A stretch of 64,000 nucleotides of DNA from Perkinsela sp. pyNocScin1 (Eukaryota > Euglenozoa > Kinetoplastea > Prokinetoplastida > Perkinselidae). The DNA is taken from NCBI GenBank assembly GCA_964019655.1, contig CAXHTR010000006.1:868001-932000 (forward strand). Reading direction: 5' to 3'. A model generated the notes under the pieces. It saw only the letters and a program-made list of their open reading frames with translations, was not told where the DNA came from and made no database searches. Both the position numbers and the translations under genes were made by a program. Positions within the stretch are counted from its first letter, which is position 1; each line of letters opens with the position of its first letter. Shown in pieces: positions 19,153-29,032 of this stretch.

Positions 19153-20304
19153 TCATTCGATACGTACCCCGTCCGGTGCGTTCACCAAAGAACATGCATA
19201 GCACGTGTTCCCCGAGAGCCCGAGCGTATGCAGGCTACCCGGATGCTCCGGAAACGTCACATACCCGTCAAACGCATTGTTCCGTAGGTCTATACGGCGA
19301 ATAGAAGCCGGCAGTCGGCTAAGGTCGACTGCGCCGCTCAGCGCATTGTCAGCGAGGACAAGTCCCGAGAGGCTATCCGGGAGCTGAGCAAAGTCGACAC
19401 CTCCCGAGAGTGCGTTCCCACTCGCATCAAAGAACTCAAGACCACGAGGGAAGGTACAGGTGTCAATGCCCCCTTCGAATCGATTGTGTCCCAGGTGGAG
19501 CGACCGCATCGTCGCTGGGAGCGCTGTAAAGCTCAGTGTGCCGCGCATGTCGTTCCTACCAACGTCGATGCTCCGAATATTCGCGTTGAGCGCGCTGAAG
19601 TCGAGCGACCCTGAAATTTTGTTTTCTCGCAGTGTAATGCCCTCGAGCGTCTCGGGCAGATTTTTGAGTGCAATTTCCGCTGTGAATCGATTCAAAGCCA
19701 AGTACAACAGCGTCATTTTCGCTGGAAGTTTCTGAAAGTTGAGACTGCCCATAAAACTGTTTTGTGCCAGGCTGAGCCTCACCAGGGCGGCTGGGAGGAC
19801 CGTTAAGTCGACAGTCCCTTCCAGAGCATTGTCGATGGCGCTGAATATCGTGAGCGTCTCGGGCAGCTCTGAAAAGTCGATTTCGTCGTAAAAGCTGTTG
19901 TGGTCGACACAGAAAACACGCAGGCTCCTAGGCAACACTGCGGCGTCGATGGAGCCCAGCAGTTCACCATCGCCGACTGGCTTGCTGCAATTAAAAGTCT
20001 CAAGGCGCTGCGGCAAAAACTTGAGTTCAATAAAACCATCGACCTGCGCAGCATCCGGCCAGGACACGCCCGTGACGGTATGGTTTTGATCGCAGGTGAC
20101 GCCAGTCCACTCGCAAACATCGCGGTAGAGCTTCTCGGCAAAGTTCTCGAAGACGTCTATCTCGCCGGCGTATTTTGTGATCCGTGTGTCAGCGATGAGG
20201 AGCTCCATGGCCGTTTGGTCGCCGAGGGACGTGGCGTCGACGCGGCCGAGACCGGGGTCTACGCAGGAGATTGCTGGAAGCAAAAGATATGAGTGGGATG
20301 GCAT
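19153..20304 (-). CDS. LRR-family protein, 383 aa
   Basis: The ATG at 20302-20304 (complement) opens MPSHSYLLLPAISCVDPGLG, a 15-residue leader, among the longest here. The cap is intact (VCEWTGVTCDQNH), with an extra stretch before it (TKYAGEIDVFENFAEKLYRD). About 12 LRRs follow with a very regular consensus (VDLSRLPASIRRIDLRNNAF). It ends in VNAPDGVRIE with no anchor. Confidence 0.84.
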   Translation of the reverse strand: MPSHSYLLLPAISCVDPGLGRVDATSLGDQTAMELLIADTRITKYAGEIDVFENFAEKLYRDVCEWTGVTCDQNHTVTGVSWPDAAQVDGFIELKFLPQRLETFNCSKPVGDGELLGSIDAAVLPRSLRVFCVDHNSFYDEIDFSELPETLTIFSAIDNALEGTVDLTVLPAALVRLSLAQNSFMGSLNFQKLPAKMTLLYLALNRFTAEIALKNLPETLEGITLRENKISGSLDFSALNANIRSIDVGRNDMRGTLSFTALPATMRSLHLGHNRFEGGIDTCTFPRGLEFFDASGNALSGGVDFAQLPDSLSGLVLADNALSGAVDLSRLPASIRRIDLRNNAFDGYVTFPEHPGSLHTLGLSGNTCYACSLVNAPDGVRIE

Positions 20305-20796
20305 TGTGATTGTTATATCGATTTTAGGCTGAACACATGCGTAGAAGGAAGGGAATACCATAAGATTTTGAACGATTACGTTTTTGATCTAAAAATGTCT
20401 CAGATTGCCATATCGTGGAAAAAGGTACTTTTATGTCATATCACAGACATTTCTGCCCATCGATGCCGAAGACATTATAATGCGCAGGAATTCGGGTGGG
20501 ATTGTATCAAAAGTCAGCAAGTTTTTTTTTCGACAGGTAGGCGATGCTTAGTAATTCTGCACTCGAGTCAATTCTATCGCAATCTTTTCTCTTCATGGCA
20601 TTTGTCTTACTGACTCACTGCACAGTTTTCAGCGATCAACAAAGAATGAAACGCAAGATTACTACCAAGAAAATCGACTCTACTGATTCATGTTACGATG
20701 ATGTTTTACAAAAAGACTGGAGAGTTGCGCTAATGAATAAAAAAATCACGGGATTTACCTCACCAACTTTTACAATGGCTGAACGCTGATGTATCG
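20305..20796. other. Intergenic spacer
   Basis: Short ORFs only, none with recognisable similarity. A T8 tract lies near 20523. No element boundaries seen. Confidence 0.45.
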
Positions 20797-21612
20797 CTAT
20801 GCAGAAAATTTATGCGCCATATCAGTCCCAGCGTCATCAACGATCTTACCAAACTTCTGCATTTGAATGCGCATGTACGCCTGGCTAGCTGCCACGTTTG
20901 CCACTAAGACTTCTTGGCCAAAGTCGTTCCCTTTCAGATCGATGTGCTTGAGCTTCTCGGGAATATGCCGCAGGCTGATCTCCCCGTGCAGCTTATTCCC
21001 GTTCACAGAGAACATCGAAAGGCCAGGTGGTAAGTCTTCGAGATTAATAGAGCCCGAGAACTCGTTCCTCGCAGCGAGAAATTTGCGCAGGCCACGTGGG
21101 ATGTCGGCGACGACAATAGACCCCGAAAGTCGGTTGTACTGAATGATGAGGTGTACGAGGCCGCTGGGTAGCCCATCCATGCGAAATTCACCGAAAAACT
21201 CGTTCTGGGAGATGTCAAAGTTTTGAAGGCCACGCGAAAGCTTTGCTGTCTCGACTAATCCGATGAAATTCTGTTCAGAGACGTTGAAGGACACAGCTGT
21301 GTGCGGAATCCATTGAAGGTCCATGGACCCGCCAGGGCCGATGGGTGGATCCTCTGTACATTCTTCGCCATCGCTGTCATGAAAGCCATAATTGGTGAAG
21401 TCGATGAACGTGATGTTACCTGAAGAATCGAATGTGAGGCCAGCCCAGTGTTCGACGCGAAGGAACACTCCCTGCGAATCTTGAATGCGTGCTAAGCTCT
21501 GCACGTCGGCGACGAGGGTCTCCATCGCCATCTGCTGGGACATGCAGTCTCGATTGAATCTTCCAGCACCAGGTATGTCCGCAGTGACGAGGCATAGATG
21601 AATGGAATGCAT
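20797..21612 (-). CDS. LRR-family protein, 271 aa (subfamily C)
   Basis: The ATG at 21610-21612 (complement) opens MHSIHLCLVTADIPGAGRFN. This, CMSQQMAMETL, the MDLQWIP repeat and the C-terminal GTDMAHKF signature define a subfamily with the genes ending at 24163 and 25647. The cap lacks both cysteines (VEHWAGLTFDSSG) but keeps Trp and Gly. An acidic insertion (HDSDGEECTEDPPIGPGG) sits between cap and repeats, then about six LRRs. Confidence 0.83.
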   Translation of the reverse strand: MHSIHLCLVTADIPGAGRFNRDCMSQQMAMETLVADVQSLARIQDSQGVFLRVEHWAGLTFDSSGNITFIDFTNYGFHDSDGEECTEDPPIGPGGSMDLQWIPHTAVSFNVSEQNFIGLVETAKLSRGLQNFDISQNEFFGEFRMDGLPSGLVHLIIQYNRLSGSIVVADIPRGLRKFLAARNEFSGSINLEDLPPGLSMFSVNGNKLHGEISLRHIPEKLKHIDLKGNDFGQEVLVANVAASQAYMRIQMQKFGKIVDDAGTDMAHKFSA

Positions 21613-22274
21613 TGTTTTGGATGTGGACATATGCAAAAAGGTAAAAAAGCAAAAGAGAGGCTTTGACATTGAGATCTCAGTCCATTCGGATGACATAAAA
21701 GTAACAAATCAATTTTATCTATAAGAAATTCAAGCGCCCCAGTGTACTATCACGAATTCGGATCTGCCAGGGTTATTATCATGAGCTAATCTGCTATGAA
21801 GTCTTGCCCAAGCCATACATACCTATCGATTTCTCTAGTTTATGCTCACTACATTATCGAATTAAGTGCAAAAGATAAAAGCCTGCCGAGGTTTAACCTT
21901 CCAGCACTGGTAAGATCAGCACATATATAGCATGTGAAATTCATTGAAGGGTAAGTGCAGATGTTAAGTGAAAGTCAAAATCTACAAAATAGAGTGCAGC
22001 CCAATGATGTCACCCCCTGTTTGGATTACATCATCTATGTTACGAATCATTTTTTCTGTGTGGTGCTCAAGAGAAACATCCTGTGTCAAAAAATATATCC
22101 CCTTTTCCAATACTTTCTTCTGATAAACCCAATCAGTAGATTGAAAATGTTTCTGAGCTGCATTCATGGAAGGGCAGCGCTGGTGGATGCGCAAGAAAAA
22201 AACACAGAGTGTGTTTGCAATCCATCGCTTGAGTAGGGAATATCAAATTTTGCTGGACACAGTCTAACAAAAAC
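21613..22274. other. Intergenic spacer
   Basis: AT-rich. Several short ORFs without recognisable similarity. It leads into a degenerate MITE copy. Confidence 0.45.
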
Positions 22275-22424
22275 ACAAAAACCATTTTTCACAATTTAGA
22301 ATCCCTTTTCCACCTGCCTTATTCGAAGGCTTATACGTACGAAGGCTTTTTAGATGAGCATGAAATATGTCAGAAAGGTACTTTTCCCCCAAAGGGTGAA
22401 ATTTCCCCCTTTATTGAAACCTTG
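22275..22424. mobile_element. Degenerate copy of the 143-bp hAT MITE family
   Basis: The last 55 bases (through CCCCCAAAGGG and TTATTGAAACCTTG) match the right half of the element at 25110-25252 with few changes, and the CCCTTTTCC-x-CCT block of the left half is also present. The left terminal repeat and the target duplication are no longer clear, so the left boundary is approximate. An old insertion. Confidence 0.65.
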
Positions 22425-22448
22425 CACACATCTAATTTTCTTTTCTGT

Positions 22449-23123
22449 TTACATCTTCCGCTTCACACGAGTATCGAGGGAAAAGTTCCCGATGGCCTTC
22501 ATTTCAAAAGGCCCAATAGAGTAGAACAGCGCATCTTCCAAAGCGTTTGGAAGCATCCCGACGTGCACGCAGTGTATCGCATTGTACCGAAAGTCTATCT
22601 TTTTCAATTCAAACGGTAAATTTTCGAGCCACACTGTCCCAATGATTCCGCATTCTCGAACAACGAGCTCAGTCAGCCTTGATGGAAGCCCATCGAGAGA
22701 AAGACTGCCAGGGACACTGATTCGATAGAGCCGACACACGATGAGGTCCTGCGGCAGTGCTTACGCTACAAATTTTCCTTCAGCACTGCAGTGGTCTGCG
22801 AGGTGGAGCAGCCGGACTGTGCTCGGGAACCACTGGAGCGAGTGGACGACGTTGAATACCTGGTACGAGGAGAAGCCTTTCTGGCCGGTCCATATTATCT
22901 TTCGAACTGCGTTGAAGCCATCGTCCCCTTCTTCGCACTTAACACCGTTCCACTTGCAGCAGTTGACCCAGTACGCATCTTTTGTGGAGAGATGGCCCAC
23001 GAGCAGTCGGTCAGCGTTGTTGGTGACAGATCTCTGCATAAGTGTCTGTTGGTAGCTTCGGCGATGATCGGTTGTTGCGGCAGATGGATGTGCATCGCTT
23101 GTGAGTGCGAGAAGAAGAAACAT
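22449..23123 (-). pseudogene. LRR-family gene interrupted by a single in-frame TAA
   Basis: The ATG at 23121-23123 (complement) opens MFLLLALTSDAHPSAA, a more conventional hydrophobic leader. The cap is intact (CCKWNGVKCEEGDDG). The frame is open to a TAA at 22761-22763 and continues in the same frame, without shift, into ALPQDLIVCRLYR and PGSLSLDGLPSRLTELVV to a stop at 22449. Apart from this one codon the frame is open for 225 codons. There are only about four repeats, so the gene is short for the family. Confidence 0.75.
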
Positions 23124-23473
23124 TTTCAATTATTGGTGAGCTGAAAGAGAAAATGGAGTGTGTGTGGAGTTGATGTGTGGGGTGAATGTTGGAACCGCCA
23201 CAGTGGATAGTGATCTTTGAATAAGATCATGCAAAATAATCATAAATCATTATCGAGTAAAAATGATCTTCAGAGACATTTGGTCGTTGAATATCGAGGA
23301 ACCCAACTTTTTTCTCGCGAAGCGCCAAAGTTCAAGGCTGAATGCTTAAAAGGCTTTGCATCTTGATCTTTGCTCTCACAGTGAAAAAGCTGAAAGCTCA
23401 GGCAAGGGATCCTCTCAGTCAAGGCATAGCTTACGTAATGCTTCAATATCCAGATGTAAGCCTTTGCCAAGAT
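23124..23473. other. Intergenic spacer
   Basis: Holds the presumed 5' region of the downstream minus-strand gene. Nothing else recognised. Confidence 0.45.
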
Positions 23474-23914
23474 TTACGCTGGGGCATAAAGAAAAACTCG
23501 GTCCCCCACCACATGTGCCGGATCGAGCGGAACGAAGCGCCGCACTTTCGTGTTCATAACAAACACTGTCTTCAACACCTCCGGGTCACAGTCGCAGTAC
23601 GCAGTGCGCTGCCGTATCGGGTTGTCACTCATGTTGAGCGTCTGCAATTGTTTCGGAAGTGTCAGGCAGATTGGCGCACAGAACTCATTGAACGACAGGT
23701 CAATCTCCTCAATGTTCACTGGAAAGCTCTCGAAGTCTATTGATCCAAAAAGGTTATTGGAGGGCATGCATAGATCCCGAAGATTTCGTGGGAGTTGCCT
23801 CGGCTGGATCTGATATTTCTGATGCGATCGCGCGATGTGTATTCGCTGCACAGTGCTCGGCAAAAAGTGAATGTGGAACTGACCCACATGAAGACTCTTG
23901 ACGCCTCTTACGGG
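23474..23914 (-). pseudogene. 5'-truncated LRR-family fragment
   Basis: The open frame begins after a TGA at 23915-23917 (complement) and carries the end of the cap (RGVKSLHVGQFHIHFLP) and about four LRRs (SIDFESFPVNIEEIDLSFNE, then LPKQLQTLNMSDNPI). No family leader or C-x-W motif is found upstream in any frame and no ATG begins it convincingly. It is either a pseudogene that lost its first 70 codons or a gene with an unseen upstream exon; I favour the former. Confidence 0.65.
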
Positions 23915-24162
23915 TCAACGACGACGATTTGGGCATCCATGCTCTAATACCCGCAATCATCAGCAGAATTCTGCTCTGAATTCTTGCTCGCCACAACACA
24001 TTCATTTCCAATCATAATCATGTTGTTTTATCCAATCACATTTTAGGATTTATAGAAACAGGGAACAGAGTATTTCTGGTGAAACAGTGACAAATGCTTA
24101 CATCATGTCATCAATATCCGAAAATTATATTTTATGTTTGTGCTTCGATTACCTGCAAAGCC

Positions 24163-24966
24163 TTAAAACTGAAACTTATGTGACATGTCATTGCCATCTT
24201 CATCGACGATTTTGCCAAACCGCTCCTTTTGGATCGTCAAAATGGCGCTGCTGTCGGCGACGTTCGCCACGAGGACATCCTGCCCGAACGTATTCCCGAT
24301 GATATCAAGCAGGAACATGCTCTCTGGCATGTGGCACATACTGAGCGCACCGCTGAGATGGCAGTCTTTCGCTGTGAACACTTCGATCTGCGGCGGTAAG
24401 TCGTCAAGATTCAGTTCCCCTGTAAACCTGTTTCTCGAAGCGAACATTTTCTCCATACCTCGCGGGAGGTCCGCGAGTACCAGCGACCCCGAAAGCCGAT
24501 TCGATTGAATATTGAGCAACTGGAGTGTTTTTGGAAGCCCAGCAAGGCTGAATTCCCCGGAGAATTCATTATAGGATATGTTAAATTTCTCGAGCCCTCG
24601 TGGCAGATTCTGTGTGTCGACAGACCCCTCGAGCTCGTTATTAGCAACGGAGAAGGAAGTGACGGACTGCGGGATCCACTGCAGGTCCATCGACCCGCCA
24701 GGACCAATTATAGGCTCGTTTTCTTCGTCGTCAATGAGCTCATAGTCCACCGCATATTCAAAATCAATTTCTGTGATGTTTCCCGCACTGTCGAAATCGA
24801 GGCCTTCCCACTGCTTGACATCGAGAAAGGAACCGTCTGCATTCTGGATGGCTTCTAAATAATGGACTTGAGCGAGGAGCGTCTCCATGCCCATCTGCTG
24901 GGACATGCAATCAAGATTGAACCTTCCGGCACCTGGAACATCGGCTGTAGCGAAAATGAGATACAT
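24163..24966 (-). CDS. LRR-family protein, 267 aa (subfamily C)
   Basis: The ATG at 24964-24966 (complement) opens MYLIFATADVPGAGRFNLDC. The cap lacks both cysteines (VKQWEGLDFDSAG). The acidic insertion (DDEENEPIIGPGG), the MDLQWIPQSV repeat and the end NDMSHKFQF match the other subfamily C genes. About six LRRs. Its repeats are closest to those of the next gene upstream at 25647-26471, so these are tandem duplicates. Confidence 0.84.
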   Translation of the reverse strand: MYLIFATADVPGAGRFNLDCMSQQMGMETLLAQVHYLEAIQNADGSFLDVKQWEGLDFDSAGNITEIDFEYAVDYELIDDEENEPIIGPGGSMDLQWIPQSVTSFSVANNELEGSVDTQNLPRGLEKFNISYNEFSGEFSLAGLPKTLQLLNIQSNRLSGSLVLADLPRGMEKMFASRNRFTGELNLDDLPPQIEVFTAKDCHLSGALSMCHMPESMFLLDIIGNTFGQDVLVANVADSSAILTIQKERFGKIVDEDGNDMSHKFQF

Positions 24967-25109
24967 TGTGCGCTTTGCGAATGAAAACCTGATTACAAAA
25001 ATATCATGCTTTGATAAAACATGAGAAAGTTAAGCAATGGAAAGGATCAATACATCACTCGAATGCTTTCGCTATGCGCGCGATGAAAAAATATCTAAAG
25101 AATCTAGAG
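24967..25109. other. Spacer before MITE
   Basis: Part of the 680-base gap between subfamily C genes. AT-rich; no gene seen. Confidence 0.4.
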
Positions 25110-25252
25110 CAGGGTTTCAGTGATCTTTCGAAATTGAGACCCCCTTTTCCCCCTAGCCTTTATCTCTCAAGGGTTATTGGACGGGAATGCAAGAATTTCT
25201 GAAAGGTGCTTTTCCCCCAAAGGGGGAAATTTCCCCCTTTATTGAAACCCTG
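25110..25252. mobile_element. hAT-type MITE, 143 bp
   Basis: The ends CAGGGTTTCA and TGAAACCCTG are exact inverted repeats. The flanks 25102-25109 and 25253-25260 are identical (ATCTAGAG), with central TA as in Buster-type hAT insertions. The interior carries paired CCCCCTTTT and GGGGGAAATTTCCCCC words near both ends. It is noncoding. Related sequence lies at 22275-22424, and one end only at 58354. Confidence 0.9.
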
Positions 25253-25646
25253 ATCTAGAGAGTACTATCTCAGCATAAGTGTCACAGTCACATATATCTA
25301 TCTGCATTCTATCACGAGCAGATTCTATATCCCATATTGCAGTCGGCCAAGTATATTTGCATGAAGAAACCTCGCCCTGCACTTTAGAATCGCTTTTAAT
25401 AATACAGAGCTCTTCAGACCCTTTTGAGCTTCCCCCAGCCTTTAATGCTTTACTTTTTTCTTTTCCTTGATTATCGGAGGGATCCCTACCTATACAAACC
25501 CAATCTATGTCGGTTCATTGGCAGGCACAATGTGAATGAAGGGAAAAGTTAAAGTTGTACGCCTCTTACTACGATCAAGAAAGGGACCATATACCTATCA
25601 CTCATCAACACTCACTCGCTTATGCGAAAAACATTGTACGTCTCTA
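25253..25646. other. Intergenic spacer after MITE
   Basis: AT-rich, without a recognised gene or RNA. Confidence 0.4.
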
Positions 25647-26471
25647 TCATACAAACTTATGCGACACGTCATTACCATTCTCATCGACGATTTTGCCAAA
25701 GCGCTCTTTTTGGATCTGCAGATAGGTGCTGCTATCAGCGACGTTCGCTATGAGCACATCCTGTCCAAAATTGTTCCCTCGTATGTCGAGGGTAAGGAGA
25801 CTCTCGGGCAGCCGCTTCATGCATATATCACCGTGTAGGCGATTATTGTACGCGCTGAAAGCCATGATACTCGGCGGCAAGTCCTTGAGCACAATTTCCC
25901 CCGTGAATTCATTCTTTGCGGCATAGACACGAAGGAGGCCTCGTGGGAGTCCCGCAAGTGTGAGAGACCCTGAGAGTCGATTGTACTGAACGTCGAGGTT
26001 TTTGAGGCCATCAGGCAGTCCAGCAATGGAGAATTCCCCGTCAAAATCATTGAAGGATATCTCGAGGGTAAGAAGCTTCCGGGGAAGTTTCGTTGTGTCG
26101 ACAGACCCCTCGAGCTCAAGGTCAGAAACGTTGAAGATAGTGACTGACTGCGGAATCCACTGGAGGTCCATGGACCCTCCGGGGCCGATAGATGGGGTGC
26201 TCTCGACCTCGTCCATGTCGCCATCGCCGAAGAGATCGAAGCCAATTTTATGCTCAAAGTCGATTTTTATAATATTTCCATTTTCGTCGAATGTGAGGCC
26301 GCTCCACTGCTCGACATCGAGAAATGAGCCGTCGCGGTCCTGAAAGGGAACTATGTTCTGAACGTTGGCGCACAGCATCTCCATTGCCATCTGCTGGGAA
26401 ATGCAGTCGAGGTTGAATCTTCCAGCTCCGGGAATGTCAGCAGAGCGAAGAATTGCGAAAGCCACGTGCAT
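25647..26471 (-). CDS. LRR-family protein, 274 aa (subfamily C)
   Basis: The ATG at 26469-26471 (complement) opens MHVAFAILRSADIPGAGRFN. The cap lacks both cysteines (VEQWSGLTFDENG). The acidic linker is longer than in its sisters (FGDGDMDEVESTPSIGPGG). About six LRRs, then the subfamily end KIVDENGNDVSHKFV. Repeats four to six differ from the 24163 paralogue mostly at the variable positions between the framework L, N and G residues. Confidence 0.84.
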   Translation of the reverse strand: MHVAFAILRSADIPGAGRFNLDCISQQMAMEMLCANVQNIVPFQDRDGSFLDVEQWSGLTFDENGNIIKIDFEHKIGFDLFGDGDMDEVESTPSIGPGGSMDLQWIPQSVTIFNVSDLELEGSVDTTKLPRKLLTLEISFNDFDGEFSIAGLPDGLKNLDVQYNRLSGSLTLAGLPRGLLRVYAAKNEFTGEIVLKDLPPSIMAFSAYNNRLHGDICMKRLPESLLTLDIRGNNFGQDVLIANVADSSTYLQIQKERFGKIVDENGNDVSHKFV

Positions 26472-26647
26472 AGTATTGGGCGTAGTGCTCGAGTAAATGA
26501 CGGTAAAAATACTTTAAAGCCGATTTTACTTTGATATTAAGTAATTTATTGCTCTGAAGCTCTTGTTAGCATATTCTGTTCTCTGAGATTCTCTTTTTCG
26601 CAATACTTTCTTTCCATCAATCCGATCTACATAGTAACTCCCGGTGG

Positions 26648-27397
26648 CTAATCATACTCATCAACATCATCAAAATCGTTGTCCTGAAGATCCAAAACAA
26701 GCCTATCCGATATGTCTTGCAGTTCTAATTCTCCGCTGAGCTTGTTCTCTGCAAGGCCGAGGAAGAGCATTCCAGCCGGAAGCCTGTCGAGTGTAACTCC
26801 ACCAGTGAGAAAATTTGACTTGAGGTCGAGCGATTCGATTCCCTCTGGCAGCGAACAGAGATTTATTTTCCCTGCAAAGGCGTTGAACTGCAGGCTCAGC
26901 TCCTCGAGCGATTCTGGTAGGTTCTCGAGGTCTGCAGACCCCTCAAAAGTGTTGTACGAGAGGTCGAGCACTCGCATGCATGGTGGCAGCGCCGCAAAGT
27001 CGACTTTTCCATGAAAATCGTTGGTCGTGAGATTTAAGACTGTGAGGCCCTCTGGCAGAGAGGAGGTACTGAGGGTACCACGGAGGCTCGCAGTGTCACT
27101 GTCATCCCAGTGCGACAAAATACACGACGTGAGGTGCGGCGGGAGCATATCGAGTAAAATGTTCCCATCGGAGAGATTGTCGTCAGCCCACGCGATACTT
27201 GTGACATTGTCTTGTTCGTCGCATGTAACACCGGGCCACGTGCACATGGCGCTGGTTTCATCGCCCTCCATGAATGTCTCACGGACGCTGTCGGTGAAGT
27301 TGCTAATGAGGTTCTCCATGAGAACTTGGTCGGTGAAAGTTGCGATGCCCACGCGGGATGCGCGAAGTTCACTGCAGAGTAGAGTTGCTGTAAACAT
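26648..27397 (-). CDS. LRR-family protein, 249 aa
   Basis: The first ATG (27395-27397, complement) opens MFTATLLCSELRASRVGIAT; the frame extends four codons further to a TTG that I do not use. The cap is intact (MCTWPGVTCDEQDNV). About seven LRRs follow (LSTSSLPEGL, then ADLENLPESLEELSL). The last repeat is compressed (LELQDISDRLVLDL) and the tail is acidic (DNDFDDVDEYD). It is the last gene of the minus block before the divergent spacer. Confidence 0.83.
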   Translation of the reverse strand: MFTATLLCSELRASRVGIATFTDQVLMENLISNFTDSVRETFMEGDETSAMCTWPGVTCDEQDNVTSIAWADDNLSDGNILLDMLPPHLTSCILSHWDDSDTASLRGTLSTSSLPEGLTVLNLTTNDFHGKVDFAALPPCMRVLDLSYNTFEGSADLENLPESLEELSLQFNAFAGKINLCSLPEGIESLDLKSNFLTGGVTLDRLPAGMLFLGLAENKLSGELELQDISDRLVLDLQDNDFDDVDEYD

Positions 27398-27774
27398 TGT
27401 AAAACGCAAAGATTCGTAGGAAGAAAGACAAAGACACTTGGGAGATGATGAATATAGTGCTTAAATTTGAAAGTTATCTAGAAATGTGATTCTGGGACAG
27501 ATTGACATCCTTTAGCAATAAGATTTGCTAGTACGAGAAAATGACCAAGATCAAGTTTACTTGCGACAGTCCCATTTGTCGAGCTGAGTCGATGCATACA
27601 AGGCGATATAAAATACTAGAGCCTTGGACTAGATAAACTTATCCAAATAAGTAATGATAATAGATCACTCTCGCTTTGCTATTACGCTGATAACAAATCC
27701 CAGGACCCTGGATTACCATGAGAGCATCATCCTTCTCAGATTCGACTGTGGATGCGATCCACCAATAACTACGG
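27398..27774. other. Divergent strand-switch spacer, first part
   Basis: Start of a 1.6-kb gap between the - block and the + gene at 29033. No gene seen. Confidence 0.45.
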
Positions 27775-28007
27775 CAGGGGTTCTTTAAACTGGGTGATTC
27801 GCCCAAAATGGGTGAAAATCGAAAAATATCGCCGCTTGCATGTAAGTCGCGGGTGAAATTGAAAAGTTTCACCCGATAAACTACTATTAATATCCCCAAG
27901 AGATGTGAAGGCGGCCCTTTGATTGCGAAAAAAACGAAGGTTTCGGGTGAAAATGAAAGATTTCACCCTAAAGTTGGGCGAAACGTGAAAAATTTACAGA
28001 ACCCCTG
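27775..28007. mobile_element. hAT-type MITE, 233 bp
   Basis: Terminal repeats are CAGGGGTTCT and AGAACCCCTG, the same ten bases as the 768-bp element at 3445. The flanks 27767-27774 and 28008-28015 are identical (AACTACGG, central TA). The interior differs from the 768-bp element: it repeats GGGTGAAA and TTTCACCC several times, near both ends and centrally. No coding capacity. Confidence 0.9.
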
Positions 28008-28698
28008 AACTACGGCTTTTACTACGATCCAATTCACATTTACTACCCTATGTGATCTGTAGCATTGAGCCTACTGCTTGAAATCTTCTAAATTATCAGG
28101 AACACGGAATTTTTCTTAGATTCTTCGTCAAAATCTGCTTTGATTCATCTAATTTTTCCTCGGACTGAAAGTGTGTGCTTTGCAAATCGGCCAAGGACTG
28201 GATCTGCACTAGCAATAAAAGAAAGAGGTAGTAAATTCTAGGAAGTAGCTCCACTGCACGTAATTTATGTACGTGAACACGCACGAATGCATTCTTATAC
28301 GACGGTCAAAGTGTGAATCTGATATGTGATAATATCGACAATTTTCTCCCGAATATATTGATGCTGCTCTCTTTGTATTCTCTAGTAAATACCTTCTGAC
28401 TCATCTGAGTAGCATCACGAAGTACGTAAGACATTCTAACTATTATTGAATCAGGGAGCCCACTTATCTCAATTTTGGGAAGGCTGTGATATTGCTGATG
28501 GCTAAGTACCGTATCGAGATCTTGAAGATTTAGCTATGAGAATGCTATTGAAGTACTGAAAATTTTATGTACTTTACTTTCTGCTCAAAATTTGACAGAG
28601 GTAGATGAGCTTGCAGAAATCTAGATCATGTACTTTTTTTTTGCATGGAATGAAAGTAATGACTATGTTATCATTATATCATTACCTTGTAGTTACAG
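28008..28698. other. Intergenic spacer between two MITEs
   Basis: AT-rich, with no supported gene, RNA or repeat. Confidence 0.45.
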
Positions 28699-28905
28699 CA
28701 GGGCTGCGCACATGCCGGTGAATCACCGAAATGCCGGTAAAACTGAAATTTGAAAAGGAAATATCACCGGCAAGTAATCCCTCCTAGAATTCAGAAAGCA
28801 CAGTCTCATACCTGCCTTCAGGATCTCTTCAGAGAGGGTCTGAAAATTGTCACCGCACAAATTACGCTTTGCCGGTGACGGACCCGAGCAAAGTGCTCAG
28901 CCCTG
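28699..28905. mobile_element. hAT-type MITE, 207 bp
   Basis: The left end CAGGGCTGCGCAC and right end GTGCTCAGCCCTG are inverted repeats with one mismatch in 13. The flanks 28691-28698 and 28906-28913 are identical (AGTTACAG, central TA). The interior repeats GCCGGTGA or TCACCGGC at least four times, twice near the left end and again toward the right. Different in sequence from the other MITEs in the window. Confidence 0.9.
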
Positions 28906-29032
28906 AGTTACAGTTCGCTCAATTCCTGGCTTTTCTGTCCAGCCGCAGTACACTAGTACACTAGTGTATCAGCCCTTCTCCTCTTTTTCTCAAAGACACT
29001 ATGATGCTTTTTTCTTCCTCCTAACGATAAGA

